Assembly (NCBI GenBank): GCA_030737835.1
Contig: CM060850.1
Coordinates: forward strand, 14,650,068 to 14,714,067
DNA: 64,000 bases
Direction: 5' to 3'
From: Acorus gramineus
Lineage: Eukaryota > Streptophyta > Magnoliopsida > Acorales > Acoraceae
Shown one piece after another: positions 35,694-47,746 of this stretch. Positions within the stretch are counted from its first letter, which is position 1. The number at the start of each line of letters is the position of its first letter. The position numbers were made by a program, and so were the translations under genes. The notes below the pieces were generated by a model. That model was given only the letters and a program-made list of their open reading frames with translations, had not been told where the DNA came from and did not search any database.

Positions 35694-36516
35694 GGGTTGA
35701 AGGCATCTAAGTCCCTATAAATACTTATAAACCCATATAAATACTTAATTGTAAACTTAGGGTAGGACATACATATCCCTGCAAACATAAAAAGTGTCAT
35801 ATAAATCCCTACAATTAACTATTATTAACTCACCTAGGGTTAGAAGTAACTATGGTATACTTTGACTATTATACCCTCTAAAAATTTAAAAATCTCTCTA
35901 TTGTGATGTTGAAGCTTTTGATTTTCGACACCTATGGTTAGAATTTTTTTTTTTTTTTTTTTTTTGCAAAGTCGTTGGAATGACTTTGTTTCTTGGTAAA
36001 GTAATCTGATGCATGTTTGGTTTGGGAATCAACAATGAATGATATGTTTTTCCTTTTGCGGGATTTGAAATTCAAATAATATATTATTGCTTTTCGAGAT
36101 TTAGAATTCAGAATATATTATTGAAGGTTCTATGAGCACCATTGGGATGTTTCATCCCTTCAATGGAGTTATGGGTTCATGACATTGTTAAAAGAGATGA
36201 GAAGAGGTTGAAGAAATGGAGAGGATTTAAAGAGAGGAAGGTTAAAAGAGAAGAAAAGTGAAAATGGGCTCAAGGACAAATTGGTTATCTAAAATGACCT
36301 ATATGTCTTTTTCAATGTTTTCGGGGATTTATATGGGTGTTTAATTTCATATGGATGAAATATTCTGATAATATTCTATTAGATCGGATGAAAACTTAAC
36401 TAAATGACTAAATTGACTAACCATAATAATTTAAAGGATGTGTATCTCCTACTATAAGTTTGCAAGGACTTATATGGGTTTTTGCATGTTTACAGGGTAT
36501 TAAATATCTTTAACCC
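35694..36516. mobile_element. MULE-type (Mutator-like) MITE, 823 bp
   Basis: A perfect 9-bp target duplication AAAAATTAA flanks it (35685-35693, 36517-36525). The ends are long imperfect inverted repeats of about 85 bp: GGGTTGAAGGCATCTAAG on the left and GGGTTAAAGATATTTAA inverted on the right, both continuing through AAACCCATATAA and AAACTTA..GTAGGA. Long TIRs with 9-bp duplications are the mark of Mutator-like elements. It has no coding capacity. Confidence 0.9.
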
Positions 36517-36652
36517 AAAAATTAATTTTTTTTTCATATATTGTGATAATGTCGTATACATGTTGCGATGGTGCAATATCTGTAGGTGACTGAGGACAGC
36601 CTTTGAACATAAGACAAGGTAATAAAATGAATTGAGTCTATCATCACTCTAA

Positions 36653-37160
36653 CCCCCGTTTGGGGTGGAACATAAGCAAGGAATAGGGAAGAATACAGGA
36701 GAATAACAAAAAAAAATTTGTATGTTTTAATGAACATTCATAGTTATCTCTGAATAAGTTAAGATAGCACCTAATAACTATTCTCATAAAGGACTGGAAT
36801 TGTTTATCAGGGCTTATCTATGTCAATGGATAAAAATATCATTCTCTGTCAATTTAAAATATTTATCTCACCTAACACTATGTGCACACATTCTAAAAAC
36901 TGTCACACCTATCATATTAAGCACACATCTCTCTTATTTCTAAACACAAATAATTTACGTAGGGGTACAATTGTCATTTAAAAAATCATAATTTTTTATT
37001 CATCTCTTATCTATCACTTATCTTTATTTTATCCAATGTGAACTAAACAACAAAAAGATCACTTTTACGTTTTCCAATGAAAATAACAGAAAGGGCAACC
37101 AAATAAAAATTTACCTATTCAGCATGTATTGTTATATATCTCAGTATAGTTATTCAAAAT
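36653..37160 (-). repeat. PIF-type MITE family member, one end clear
   Basis: It begins after TAA with CCCCCGTTTGGGGTGG and matches in the opposite orientation the element at 63420-63889, including TTTCATTGGAAAACGTAA-like sequence. A third related copy lies at about 41745-42240. The right terminus was not found. Confidence 0.6.
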
Positions 37161-37214
37161 AAATAATCTTACGTATAAGGGTAAAAGAAACACATGCAAT
37201 TAATTTGGCCTATT

Positions 37215-38800
37215 TTTCATACCAACATCTACTGTATGAGATGAAAATGACAGCTACTGTGTGGTCACGGAACTCACGATCGAAATGATAAAATGTCCTT
37301 TCGATGAAATTTTTTTTAGACTCCACGACGGCATTGATGATATTATCATGATCTTGGTATCATTAATCAACAAAACTAGTTTAACCAGCAGTCTATTCAA
37401 GTCAATTTCTCATGATATCCTACTAAACTGAAAAGATTATTTATTTGCTGCAATTATGTTCAGGACAAAAACCTAGCTATCATGTTTGATATACCCTCAA
37501 ACATCAACATATTAATTATCCATAAAATATTCCTACTTAACAAGGATCGTGAACCAACTAAAGACTCCACAATACATCAGAAATTTTATATCTTCAACTA
37601 GAATGAATGGCTACAGCTAGCTATTCCGGCCTTCTCCCCTACCTGTAGAATCATTTATTTTAATTGCTCAAAAAAAAAACTAGAATGAGTGGGTTTACAT
37701 ATAGACAAGTTGTTTCCTCACCGTTCAAAAAATTAATAATTACTGAAATGAAAGGCCATTACTAAAATGAAATCAAAATGTATAAGCATGTACAAACCAT
37801 TAAAAGGGCAAATTAAAAGTCGAAAACACATTTGTTTTTTTAGATCAGGTAAAAAAAAAGAGTGTTCGAATGGATTTGCAAACAGCCTCTAATTAAATTA
37901 AAAAGCTTGTAGCTGTATTTAAACGTATATTTTTATGGAGTTGGATAATGTTGCTAGATATCTTGTATTCTAATATGAAAGGTCTGCTTGTGAAGGCTCG
38001 ACATGAGGGAACAGACCATGCACCGATATCACATGGGGTCCAAGGACAACGCCTTGATCTAAATTTTTTAAAAACATATTTTTGTAATTTTTTATTCAAT
38101 GTATCATATTTTATTTATTTTTTTTCTTATTATGGTTAATCGGGAGACTTTAATTTTTTGGTGTTTTAGGATTGTTTCTCTCATATAAATGTACAGTGGT
38201 GGACGAGAGAGATTGACATATTTTTGTACTCCGATTATTTTATTACAGTGAATTGTTTTCTACGTAGACATATTATATTGAACCACGTTAACCGGTGTCT
38301 TATTTTACGTGATATTTTTTGTTTTCTTGATTTTTTTTAAAATATTCATCGTAAGATCAAATCGTATGAGTTTCGCTGCATCAACATTTAATAAAAATCA
38401 CTTTCTTTTCTGTCTCTGTCAATGGTCGATGTCTTTGTCAATGGTCGACGTCATTGCATCATAAAGAGAGGAAGGGAGAGAATACTCAGTGCGCAGGCCC
38501 CCATTATTTGCTTTATTTTATCAATTAATTTGGACTTTTTAAATTAACGGTGTAGGCAATGTGCGGTAGATTATCGTGAGGGACTGTTTCAAGTGACGCA
38601 TATCTATATCAAGAAAACATGTGTAACACATGGTTGGTCCCATTTGTTGAAAAAATATCCTGCCGCGAATCTAATGTATTTGAAAATTGAAATACACAAC
38701 TACAAAAAAAGATATATACATGGTTAGACAAATATTGTGTATGTTCACCGAGTGGGAGGTGAAAATATTTATTAATTTATGAAAATATGTATGTGGTTAG
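37215..38800. repeat. Right inverted-repeat arm
   Basis: The reverse complement matches 21018-22333 plus 29244-29440 with no insertion between, which fixes the borders of the 22334-29238 element. Together with the left arm it encloses the left chitinase gene. Confidence 0.8.
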
Positions 38801-38855
38801 ACAAAATTTAAATTTTTTTTATGTGCCAAACGCACCCTTATCTAATCTAGACACA

Positions 38856-39846
38856 CTGGGGCGGACCCAGGATTTAGAACAAGGGGGGCTACAGACCAAA
38901 CAATATACTTGAAATAAAAAAAATTATAACAAAATATAAATGTAAAGATGATAATTTAAGACAAAAAAAAAATTAAAATTCAAGTAATTCATTATAAGTC
39001 AATGCGCCGATGAAGATTTCATAAATTATTTTAATCATCGTCACAAAAATAAAGAAAAAATTATATATCTTCTACTTTAATTGCACCCGACGATTTTTCA
39101 CTGCACCTACAATCATGTCATTGTTAAACTTTTCAGCTATTTCACTTTTAATATATAAAATCAAATAATTTGCAAAAAATTCATCCTCCATCTTATTATG
39201 AAGTCTTGTTTTAACAAGGTTCATAGCTGGAAATGATCGTCCGGTAGTTGCTGTTGAAATTGAAAGAGTCAAAACAAGACGAATCCATCTATCAATGAGA
39301 TAAAATGTCTTCGTCGTCTATAGGATGAAAATTAGGGCTAAAAATAAATACACAAATATTACTCATACAAAAATTTGAAGAATTGAAGATGAATATAATA
39401 TTTTCAAATCTCATAATACAATCAACAAAAATAAGTTAAATTCATTAACAAAAAATAAACACAGATCAAATATATATATAAAAAAAAATAAAAACCCCAT
39501 ATTCAAAATATGCTCCATTAAAAAAAAATATTAAACATACAACAAGAAAGACCGCAGAGGACTGAAGATGCTTTCGATGGGGTCTGAGATGGCACGAGAG
39601 CTGTCAAAATGGCACACAAATTTTTTATTTTTTTTTAGCTGTACGTGTGGGATTGGGGACGTTAGACGCATGGGGTAGTGTTATTATTTTTTTTGGACTA
39701 ATGGGTTGAGAATTGATTGATTTCATTTACTACTATATGAATATGAGGTAATGCATGGGCTATCATGAAGATATGCAAGGGGTGTTCGACTTTTTAAATT
39801 CTCTGGAGGCCTGGCCCCAGCTTGCCCCCACCTAGGTTTGTCCGTG
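38856..39846 (-). mobile_element. Decayed hAT element with a transposase C-terminal remnant
   Basis: The ends CTGGGGCGGACCCAGG and, inverted, CACGGACAAACCTAGG resemble the common plant hAT terminus CAGGGGCGGAGCCAGG. The 8-bp flanks TAGACACA and CAGACACA differ by one base. On the minus strand 39072-39272 encodes ATTGRSFPAMNLVKTRLHNK and IAEKFNNDMI..NRRVQL, the hAT C-terminal dimerisation region of the TTF-finger type. The rest of the transposase is missing. Confidence 0.75.
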
Positions 39847-39849
39847 CAG

Positions 39850-40445
39850 ACACAACTATCAGAATTTATTCAAAAAAAATAAATAGTAAATAAAAGCTAT
39901 TTATCAATATTCATATATATTCTCCATTAATTCTCCCATACAAATTAGAGGGTTAAAATTTAAAAAGTTATTACCTGATTATATTGATTTTTTATAAAAA
40001 AAAAAAAAACCAAAAAAACAAAAAAGGGTTGGTGCGAATAGCTTTGGCCCTGTTTTGTGTTTTTATGAGTTTTGGACGCTGTGAATGAATGGTAAGGGGA
40101 CTCATCGTACATAGAGGGATCTGTTTCAAGTTTTGCACTTTTATGGAAGAAAATCTCATTCTGATGATGTGAGTGATCACTTATCAACAAAACATGACCC
40201 ACACATTTTCTTTTTTCCACGTAAAATAATGCCAATAAGTACTAAATATGATAAGATGTCCTTTGGCTTTCATTTGTGTCATTTCAAAAACTTTTCCCCA
40301 CCCATATGTTCCATTTCTTATATATATATATGTACTGGAATTTGTCTTCTGCTAAGGAAATGGATTAAATTCAACAAATCATTGTCGACACTCTCGTATA
40401 AACCGACGAACCTTCTGTTATGTTAGTGAAAAAGACTTCGACCAG
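39850..40445. repeat. Local duplication, copy A
   Basis: From about 40060 the sequence matches 44110-44500, including AGAGGGATCTGTTTCAA, GAGTGATCACTTATCAACAA, CCCCACCCATATGTTCCATT and TGTCTTCTGCTAAGGAAATGG. The repeat at 40150-40330 is inside it (minus orientation). Confidence 0.75.
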
Positions 40446-41084
40446 ATCTTCTTAAACTGAATAATGATATTAATGAACTAGTTTTTTATAATATTAGATT
40501 GTGAGTAAAATTAGTAGGCAGTTAAGAATAACTTTGCCTTTTGCTAGTTTTATGTTAGGTAGGGGTTCGGTCCATTTCAAATCCCTCATCATCTTTTTGT
40601 TTTGCATAATAAATAACAATATGACTTGATAAAGCTCAATTACCAAAAAACCATTGTCATGTTAATATAAATTCTAATACTCTTGTCCAATGGAATAACA
40701 CAAGCCCTACCATTGTTTGGATACATAATTACTAGTGAAATAAACATGTATTAGTTGGAATAAGGGTTTAATTTTTGGTTGTTTGGATTGATTGAATAAA
40801 CAAGGATATATAACAAACCCATAATAAACTGGTATAAACCTGTATTGGAATTCCGCATGTGGCCTGAAATTGAGCTATCCAGGTTTATTCAATGCATGTG
40901 AACATGTGGGCCCCACATGTCATTTCAAAAAATTAACCCAACTGTACCCTGTCGATGTTATGTTGTGTGCTGGGTGAGATTTCATGTTAGGCGGTGAACA
41001 TAAGGGGAAGATATGGGGGGAAGGAGAGAGAATGAATCATACGGGAGTAACCACACTCACTCACACACACACATATACACCCAG
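40446..41084. other. No gene seen; MITE-like AT-rich sequence
   Basis: The stretch contains GTTTGGATACATAATTACTAG-like and CATGTGGGCCCCACATG motifs common near plant MITEs, but no clear element borders. Confidence 0.35.
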
Positions 41085-41255
41085 TAATGAATAACTCGGA
41101 TACGCCCCCGAACCACATAAAATTCCAAAACAACGTTCGGATGCGAGGAAAAATTTTAGGAACGTCAAAACGATAATAATAATAATGACAAAAATTCAAT
41201 TAAATTATAAAATTGAGCGTCCGAACGCCTAAAATGACACAAGCATAATATTCTA
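41085..41255 (+). mobile_element. 3' scrap of a TGTCACGCC-type LTR
   Basis: GGATACGCCCCCGAACCACA and the end TAAAATGACACAAGCATAA match the 3' parts of the LTRs at 28750-29000 and 16340-16508. Only the tail is present. Confidence 0.55.
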
Positions 41256-42240
41256 GAATGTTTTTTCATTCTTAACAACATGTTTTTTTTTTATTATTTG
41301 AGCATAAATTAATGACAAACAATGTATAGGACACCAAAATTAATATAATACATATCAAGGGTACTTTTATCATTTTAAAAAGAATAAATATCCATTAACT
41401 TATTTGTACATCTTAGTCGAACATTATTCATTATGTACCAAATAACAAACAATTTGTTATTATGTTTTCCAGTAAGAAAAATTGAAAACATAACCAAATG
41501 TTGTTCCACTGGTATAACTAATTATGCTGGTATATTGTTTATCCCTTAATAACTCATATTCTTCATCCAAGCACCCGGATGACTAGAATTGCATAGCCAC
41601 CTTATCTATGTTAATGAATTTAAATAATCATTCAAATATCATTTTCCAAAGATGTCTCATGGAACGCTCTCACATATTCCACACATTTTCAAATACAAAC
41701 AATAACATAAAGGTAACTACCTAGAACAGTGAGCCACCTCTTATTTTTATACATAAGTCGAGAATAGAGAAGAATACAGGAGAATAACCATAAAAAAAAA
41801 AATTATTTTGTAAAAATAAACCTTGATAGCTATACCTAGATAAGTTAGGACAAGATCTAATAACTATTATTAGAAAATGCTAGAATTGTTTATCATGATT
41901 TATCTATGCAAATGGAAAATACACTTCTCTGTCATTTTAAAAAATTTATCTCACCTAACAATCTTTGTTCACATTCTAAAAATTATCACATCTATCATAT
42001 CATACACACATCTCTCACTTTTATTCCCAAACACAAAAATTTATGCAAGGGTTAAAAAGTCATAATTAAACTTTTATCTATCTCTTATCTATCACTTATT
42101 CTTACTTTATCCATTGTAAACCAAACGACAAAAAAAATCATTTTTACGTTTTTCAATGAGAATAACAGAAAAAACAACAAAACAAAAATTTACTTATTCA
42201 GCATAGATTGTTATACATCTACCCCAATATAGCTATCAGG
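41256..42240. repeat. AT-rich sequence containing a second PIF-type MITE relative
   Basis: The interval 41745-42240 matches 36653-37160 closely (GAATACAGGAGAATAACC, TATCTATCTCTTATCTATCAC, TTACTTATTCAGCAT). The part before it has no recognised feature. Confidence 0.6.
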
Positions 42241-42384
42241 GACGAAAAACCATATGTCACATGATGGGGGGTACATTCATTACTTATATCCTTATCACCG
42301 GTCATCGCAAATGTTGTCGAACAATTACTGGTTTATGAGCAACGAACTGTTCCATCTATCAAACCCAGTTAAATCCAAATCCAT

Positions 42385-42560
42385 ATACTCAACTGCAAAA
42401 AATTTTAAAACGATGTCAGAACGCGATGAAAATTTTCAGATATGTCAAAGCATATATCAGGATAACAGAAATGCAGTCAGATTTTTGAGTTGAGCTCCCC
42501 AACTCCTGTAATTAACAAAAATGTGGTATTTAACCGCCTAAAAGTGACACAAACATAACA
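42385..42560 (+). mobile_element. 3' scrap of a second TGTCACGCC-type LTR
   Basis: AAACGATGTCAGAACGCGATG, TGCAGTCAGATTTTTGAG and the end AAAAGTGACACAAACATAACA match the terminal region of 12575-16508 and 22334-29238. Only the tail is present. Confidence 0.65.
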
Positions 42561-42704
42561 AAATGTATAAATTTCCTTTTCTTTTCCCCCATCAAATGCA
42601 TTTAATTTTGTTTGTTTTTCTTCATATTCCACAGAAAAAATGATTCCAAGTTTTATTTAAATTGTAATTTTTAATTTTAAGGGGCACTGTTACACATAGT
42701 CTTA

Positions 42705-44037
42705 GGTATAGTTTGACAACTTGTCTAAAAGTACTTCTACAAGAAATTCCTTCTCGAAGAAGTTACTTCTAAAGAAGGAACTTCTTGTATTTAGAGTAGA
42801 AGCTGTTTGGGAACACATATTGATGAATGTTTTTAAAAAGTACTTTTGTAATAGAAATCAAATTAATTACCTAAAATACCCTTGATCCTATTTTATACAA
42901 TTATTGTAATAGATCAATATAAATAAATAAATATAATCAATTATATAGTCAAATGACCAAAACACACATATAACAACAATAGTATTCGCCTACAACACAT
43001 TAATAATAAAATTAAATAAAAAAATATTATTAAAATAATAATAATCTTATTAAATAAAGACATTGTTCTTAAGATTTATTCCTACCAAAAATACCAAAGA
43101 TAAAATTCCTTCATATACCTAATTTTAAAGAAACATGGATCAAAATCAATATAGCATGATCAATTTAAAAGGGGATACAATATAACATTATCAATTTTTA
43201 ATTTTAAAATGAAAACCCATAATTAAAATCTTATAAAATGATTGAGATAAAAATTGCACCTTGTTTATATGTTGCTCTATATATCTCTTGAAATCCCCCT
43301 AAAGCTTGTTATGGGTTTATCTAACAAATTTATATTTAATTTTATATTCGTTTATATAAACAGATGTCGTTTGTTATATATTCGTGTGTGTGTGTGTGTG
43401 GTTTGTTATGGTTTTGTTATACATAGTTTGATATTATGTATAATTTGTTATGCTGCATTTGTTTTGTATTTGTTATATATATATATATATATAGTACATA
43501 CTTTTAGGTTATATATACACACACACACACGCACACACTATTTGTTACACATAGTTTGTTATATATATATAAATATAAGAGGAGAAAAATTTTGGGTGAG
43601 CTTGCTATATATAGTACATCACATATTTGTTATACATAGTTTGTTATATATATATAAATATAAGATGAGAAAATTTTTGGGTGAGCTTGCTATATATAGT
43701 ACATCACATATTTGTTATACATATAGTTTGTTATATATATATAAAAATAAGAGGGGAAAATTTTTGGGTGAGTTTGTTATATATAGTACATCTCGATCTA
43801 TGTCACATGGAGAGGTGAGAGAAAATTTATTTTTTACAGTATTTAAATGGTTTTTTAAAAATTTATAAAATTTTATAAGGATATTTTTATCAAAATATCA
43901 ATTTTTTTTAATTTCTGTAAAAATAAAAAAAACTTTTTTTATAAGAAGAATTTTTTCTACTTCTGAAAAGAGAAATTTTTCTCCTTCTATTGAAGGAGAA
44001 GTCATCCAAAAGTGTTTGAGCAATCGCCAAACACTAC
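42705..44037. mobile_element. Possible non-autonomous DNA transposon, 1.3 kb
   Basis: TTA triplets flank it (42702-42704, 44038-44040) and the ends are imperfectly inverted: GGTATAGTTTGACAACTTG on the left and GTAGTGTTTGGCGATTG inverted on the right, followed on both sides by GAAG/CTTC-rich sequence. This suggests a PIF/Harbinger-type element. The inside is AT-rich with a tandem array and no coding capacity. Confidence 0.45.
43556..43792. repeat. Three tandem 84-86-bp units
   Basis: Units start TTTGTTATATATATATAAA and contain GGGTGAGCTTGCTATATATAG, beginning at about 43556, 43640 and 43726; the last is partial. A 204-codon open frame across it is an effect of the repeat. Confidence 0.85.
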
Positions 44038-44094
44038 TTAAGTCCTAGATGCAGTACTATATACATCTTCAACAATCCAAATAGTCATTCAAAA

Positions 44095-44500
44095 CGAGTT
44101 ATATGCATTTGATAAAAAAATATGTTTTTCTATGTTTTGGATGTTGTGAATGAATGGAGTAGGCATCTATAGTAGGAGGAATCATTATACAAAGAGGGAT
44201 CTGTTTCAAAGTTTTGCACTTTTATGTGAAAGTCTCTGATGATGCGAGTGATCACTTATCAACAAAATATGACCCATTTTTCCACGTAAAATGATACCAA
44301 CAAGTACCAAATATGATAAAATGTCCTTTGGATTCCATTTCCGTCATTTCAAAAACTTTTCCCCACCCATATGTTCCATTTCTTATACATGTCACTGGAA
44401 TTTGTCTTCCGCTAAGGAAATGGATTACATTCAACAAGTTCTTGTCCTCACTCTCATAAGAATCGACAAACCTTCTTTTATTAGTGAAAAAGATTTTGAC
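44095..44500. repeat. Local duplication, copy B, interrupted by an LTR element
   Basis: It matches copy A at 40060-40445 and the match resumes after 46393 (GGATCC-ATTAAACTGGATAATG against AGATCTTCTTAAACTGAATAATG). The element 44501-46393 therefore inserted into this copy after the duplication. Confidence 0.75.
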
Positions 44501-46393
44501 GGTTGGGAAGATTATCGCAAAAATCAATAATAAATACAAGATCAAATACAAAAATAAAATATCACAACACACGAAGAACATAAAATATATGTGGTTCGAT
44601 CTAAACTTAAATCCGCCAGACAAAAAATAGAGAATCCGCGATACATTAAGAGACTCACAAACTCTCTAGTAGAGTTACCCTCTCTTAGAATCCTCTCAAC
44701 CTTTCCTTAGAATCTCTACATGGTATACATTGCTTAGTCTTGCCATGAAACCCTAGAAGATATTTATAGAGATAAATAACTTCCTTCCCAAGTAATCTCC
44801 TAATTAACAAATAAATATTGTTCCCATTAATTAGGAGATATTCGCTCTGCTAATTAACAAACAAATATTGTTTCCTATTTTAGGAGATTTACTTTAAACA
44901 TTAATTAAGATCAAATCTTAAATAATATTAAACTCATTAGGTGTCCAACCTAATATGGTTTCATCATAGCCATCCAATGCGATACACTGGATCGAGATAT
45001 AATCCCAACAAATCTCCACCTTGGCTCATATCCGATAAGCTCGGACTTCCTCAAACTTCTTAGAAGATTTCTGTTGATGTCTCCACCTTGCTCCATGTCG
45101 TCCCTGAAGCACGACCGTGCGAGCAACCATGCACCTCCACCTGCAATTAGGTGGTCTTTGACTTCCTTGAGCCTCACCAGCCTTCAAGTCGGTATCACGA
45201 GTCTTTTTGTGCACTAGACCCGCTCCGCAGAACTCCACTTTGAATGGATTTTAGGAACTTCTTCCTCCGGACGTCTACACCGCCCAATTTTGTTGGATCC
45301 ATAAGCCTGCGCTCGCCTTATCATGGATCAACCCTTGAGTCGGACTCAGTAATCACACATCCTCAAGTCAATGCCATGACTTGATTTTACATTCATCTAT
45401 TCCACGCTCCTCGTGGATCTCCGAAGAAGATCTGGATCTTACCTCCACCTTGAACATGCCACACACGTGCTCCCGAGATGGCTAGACCGTGTTGCACTAT
45501 TCCATCTTCTTCTTTACGAACTCCGCACCCACGCTTCAAATGATTCGCCCACGTGCCTCCACGTGTCACTGCAAAGTTTGCACCCTGAGCGTCTCTGCAC
45601 GTCTGCGTCTCGGTGGATCTTGGACCCGCAACAAATTGGTATCATCATTGCACACCTGAATAGATATTTCTCTTCCACCACCGAAAGCTCCACGCAACCT
45701 TGCATGATTTTTTTTTTCTTCTTCTTCGCATGAAACCATGTACGACACACCTTTGTTGGAGTTTCCAACAATACATCCGTCGATGGTATGGATTCATCGA
45801 CTTGTGTCGTCATTGATCCTCCTTCTTCAAATCTCGTTCTCCTAGGTCAGAACATGGAGCTCTGATACCACTGTTGGGAAGGCTATCACCGAAGCCAACA
45901 ATAAACACGAGATCAAACATAAGAACGAAACATCACAACACACGAAGAACACAAGATATACGTGGTTCGGCCTAGGCCTACATCCACGGGGCAAAAAACA
46001 GATAATCCACTTTGATAGTTGAGATACATTAAGAGACTCACAAACTCTCTCATAGAGTTACCCTCTCTTAGAACCCTCTCAACCTTCCCTTACGATCTCT
46101 ACATTGTATACATTGCCTAGTCTTGCCATGAAACCCTATAAGATATTTATAGAGATAAATAACTTCCTCCCCAAGTAATCTCCCAATTAACAAACAAATA
46201 TTATTTCCATTAATTAGGAGATATTCACTCTCCTAATTAACAAACAAATATTGTTTCCTATTTTAGGAGATTCACTTTAAATATTAATTAAGATTAAATC
46301 TTAAATAATATTCAACTCATTAGGTGTCCAACCTAATATGGTTTCATCATGGCCATCCGATGCGATACACCGGATCGAGACATAATCCCAACA
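44501..46393 (-). mobile_element. Short non-autonomous LTR retrotransposon (TRIM-like) with both LTRs
   Basis: LTRs are 44501-45010 and 45872-46393 (TGTTGGGA...TCCCAACA), flanked by a perfect target duplication TTGAC (44496-44500, 46394-46398). On the minus strand a primer-binding site TGGTATCAGAGC lies beside the 45872 LTR and a purine-rich AAGGTGGAGATT beside the other. The 861-bp interior has no recognisable gag or pol. The LTRs differ at about one position in ten by eye, so it is old. It is structurally complete but could only have moved with borrowed proteins. Confidence 0.9.
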
Positions 46394-46398
46394 TTGAC

Positions 46399-47349
46399 TG
46401 GATCCTATTAAACTGGATAATGGAACATGGCATGCACTGAGTGTTCACAACAGAGTGCTAACTCAATTTTTTTTTATGGGGCATCTGAATATGGGTTTGA
46501 GAAGATTATGGATTTACAAGAATCTGATTCCGAACATTAAAAAAAAAAAAAAAAACAAACTGTAGCTTAATTTAAAGATGCAAATACATTTTTTTTATAA
46601 ATAAGTGCCCAAAGTTAGTTTTTTTATAATTTATGGAGAGACAACTTCCTGTAAATTTAATTTTAAATTCAAATTTTGAAAAAAAACCAATTCTCAAACT
46701 CACATCCAAACGCGCAAGCAGTCCTCTATATACATTCTATGTATACTCTATATACATCCAAGCGCGCAAACCCAGTTATTACATTGTACATATTGTGATG
46801 GTGCGGTTATGTTCTATTAGGCCCATTGGGTTCGTGTCATTTTATAAGTGTATATATATATATAACTTTTATTAAGAGTAGTTTAGATATTTAAATCAAA
46901 TTCATTTATCATTCATCATGTGTAAATCAAATACTAAAAAATGATTCTTCGTAGAAATCCACTAATGAACCAAGCAGAATGATAGAATTTAGATTTCTTG
47001 TAAATGATTGATAGTAGAATGATTTATGATAAAACTAAATTCTTTTATCTAATAATACATACCAAATGGACCTTAATATAATATATAAAAATATAAAACA
47101 AAAATTATTGTTTTAAAAATATGTCATTTTTTATTAGTGTATTTCAATAGATAAAAAGAGTACATAAACAATATTCTGACTGTACGTGAAGATATTATCT
47201 CAATATTATGTCGGAGGATATTATAATAAGAACAAGAGACTGTTTGTGACTCGACGAGTCGGTTTCGTTTCCTTGCGAGAAGCAGACAAAATCATTGGGA
47301 AAGCGACAGATACCCTGCCAGAGTTGTACATGATGTGATATGAGCATCA
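46399..47349. other. AT-rich spacer, no gene seen
   Basis: After the end of duplication copy B nothing is recognised on either strand. Confidence 0.4.
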
Positions 47350-47746
47350 GAGCATATCCAATATATATGTTAGTTAAACAAGATCTTAAAATATCATGTC
47401 AGTATTTTATATCTCACCTACATATTCATTTACTAAATGTCTATTTAATTGATTGTTGTTGCTCCAGTAGACTAGCTAAATAAACTAGTCAAACCAATAG
47501 TGAACCCCACCTCTCTACCCAATCAACCTCTCAAATATATTTTTTATTAATTTTTTAAAGAGAACTATCACGTAGGATCCATATTTGACTAGCTAAAACA
47601 CTAGCTACAGTTAGCATGAAAGATAACACCTGACACGTAAGGCCCACATTTAGGTCCCTCTTAACATCTCCATTGGAGCAACATTTTTACATGTTATGTA
47701 AAATATGACACTAACATATTAATTAACATATCCATTGGAGATGCTC
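47350..47746. mobile_element. MITE with GAGCATCTCCAA-type ends, about 400 bp
   Basis: The left end GAGCATATCCAATATATATG and the inverted right end GAGCATCTCCAATGGATATG form an extended inverted repeat continuing through TTAGTTAA/TTAATTAA. Such ends are widespread in plant MITEs. A clean target duplication was not found. Confidence 0.7.

Noticed and set aside
43254-43868. 204-codon open frame with hydrophobic repeats
   Set aside because: It runs over a three-unit tandem repeat and AT microsatellites inside a probable non-autonomous DNA element; the repeated peptide follows from the DNA repeat.
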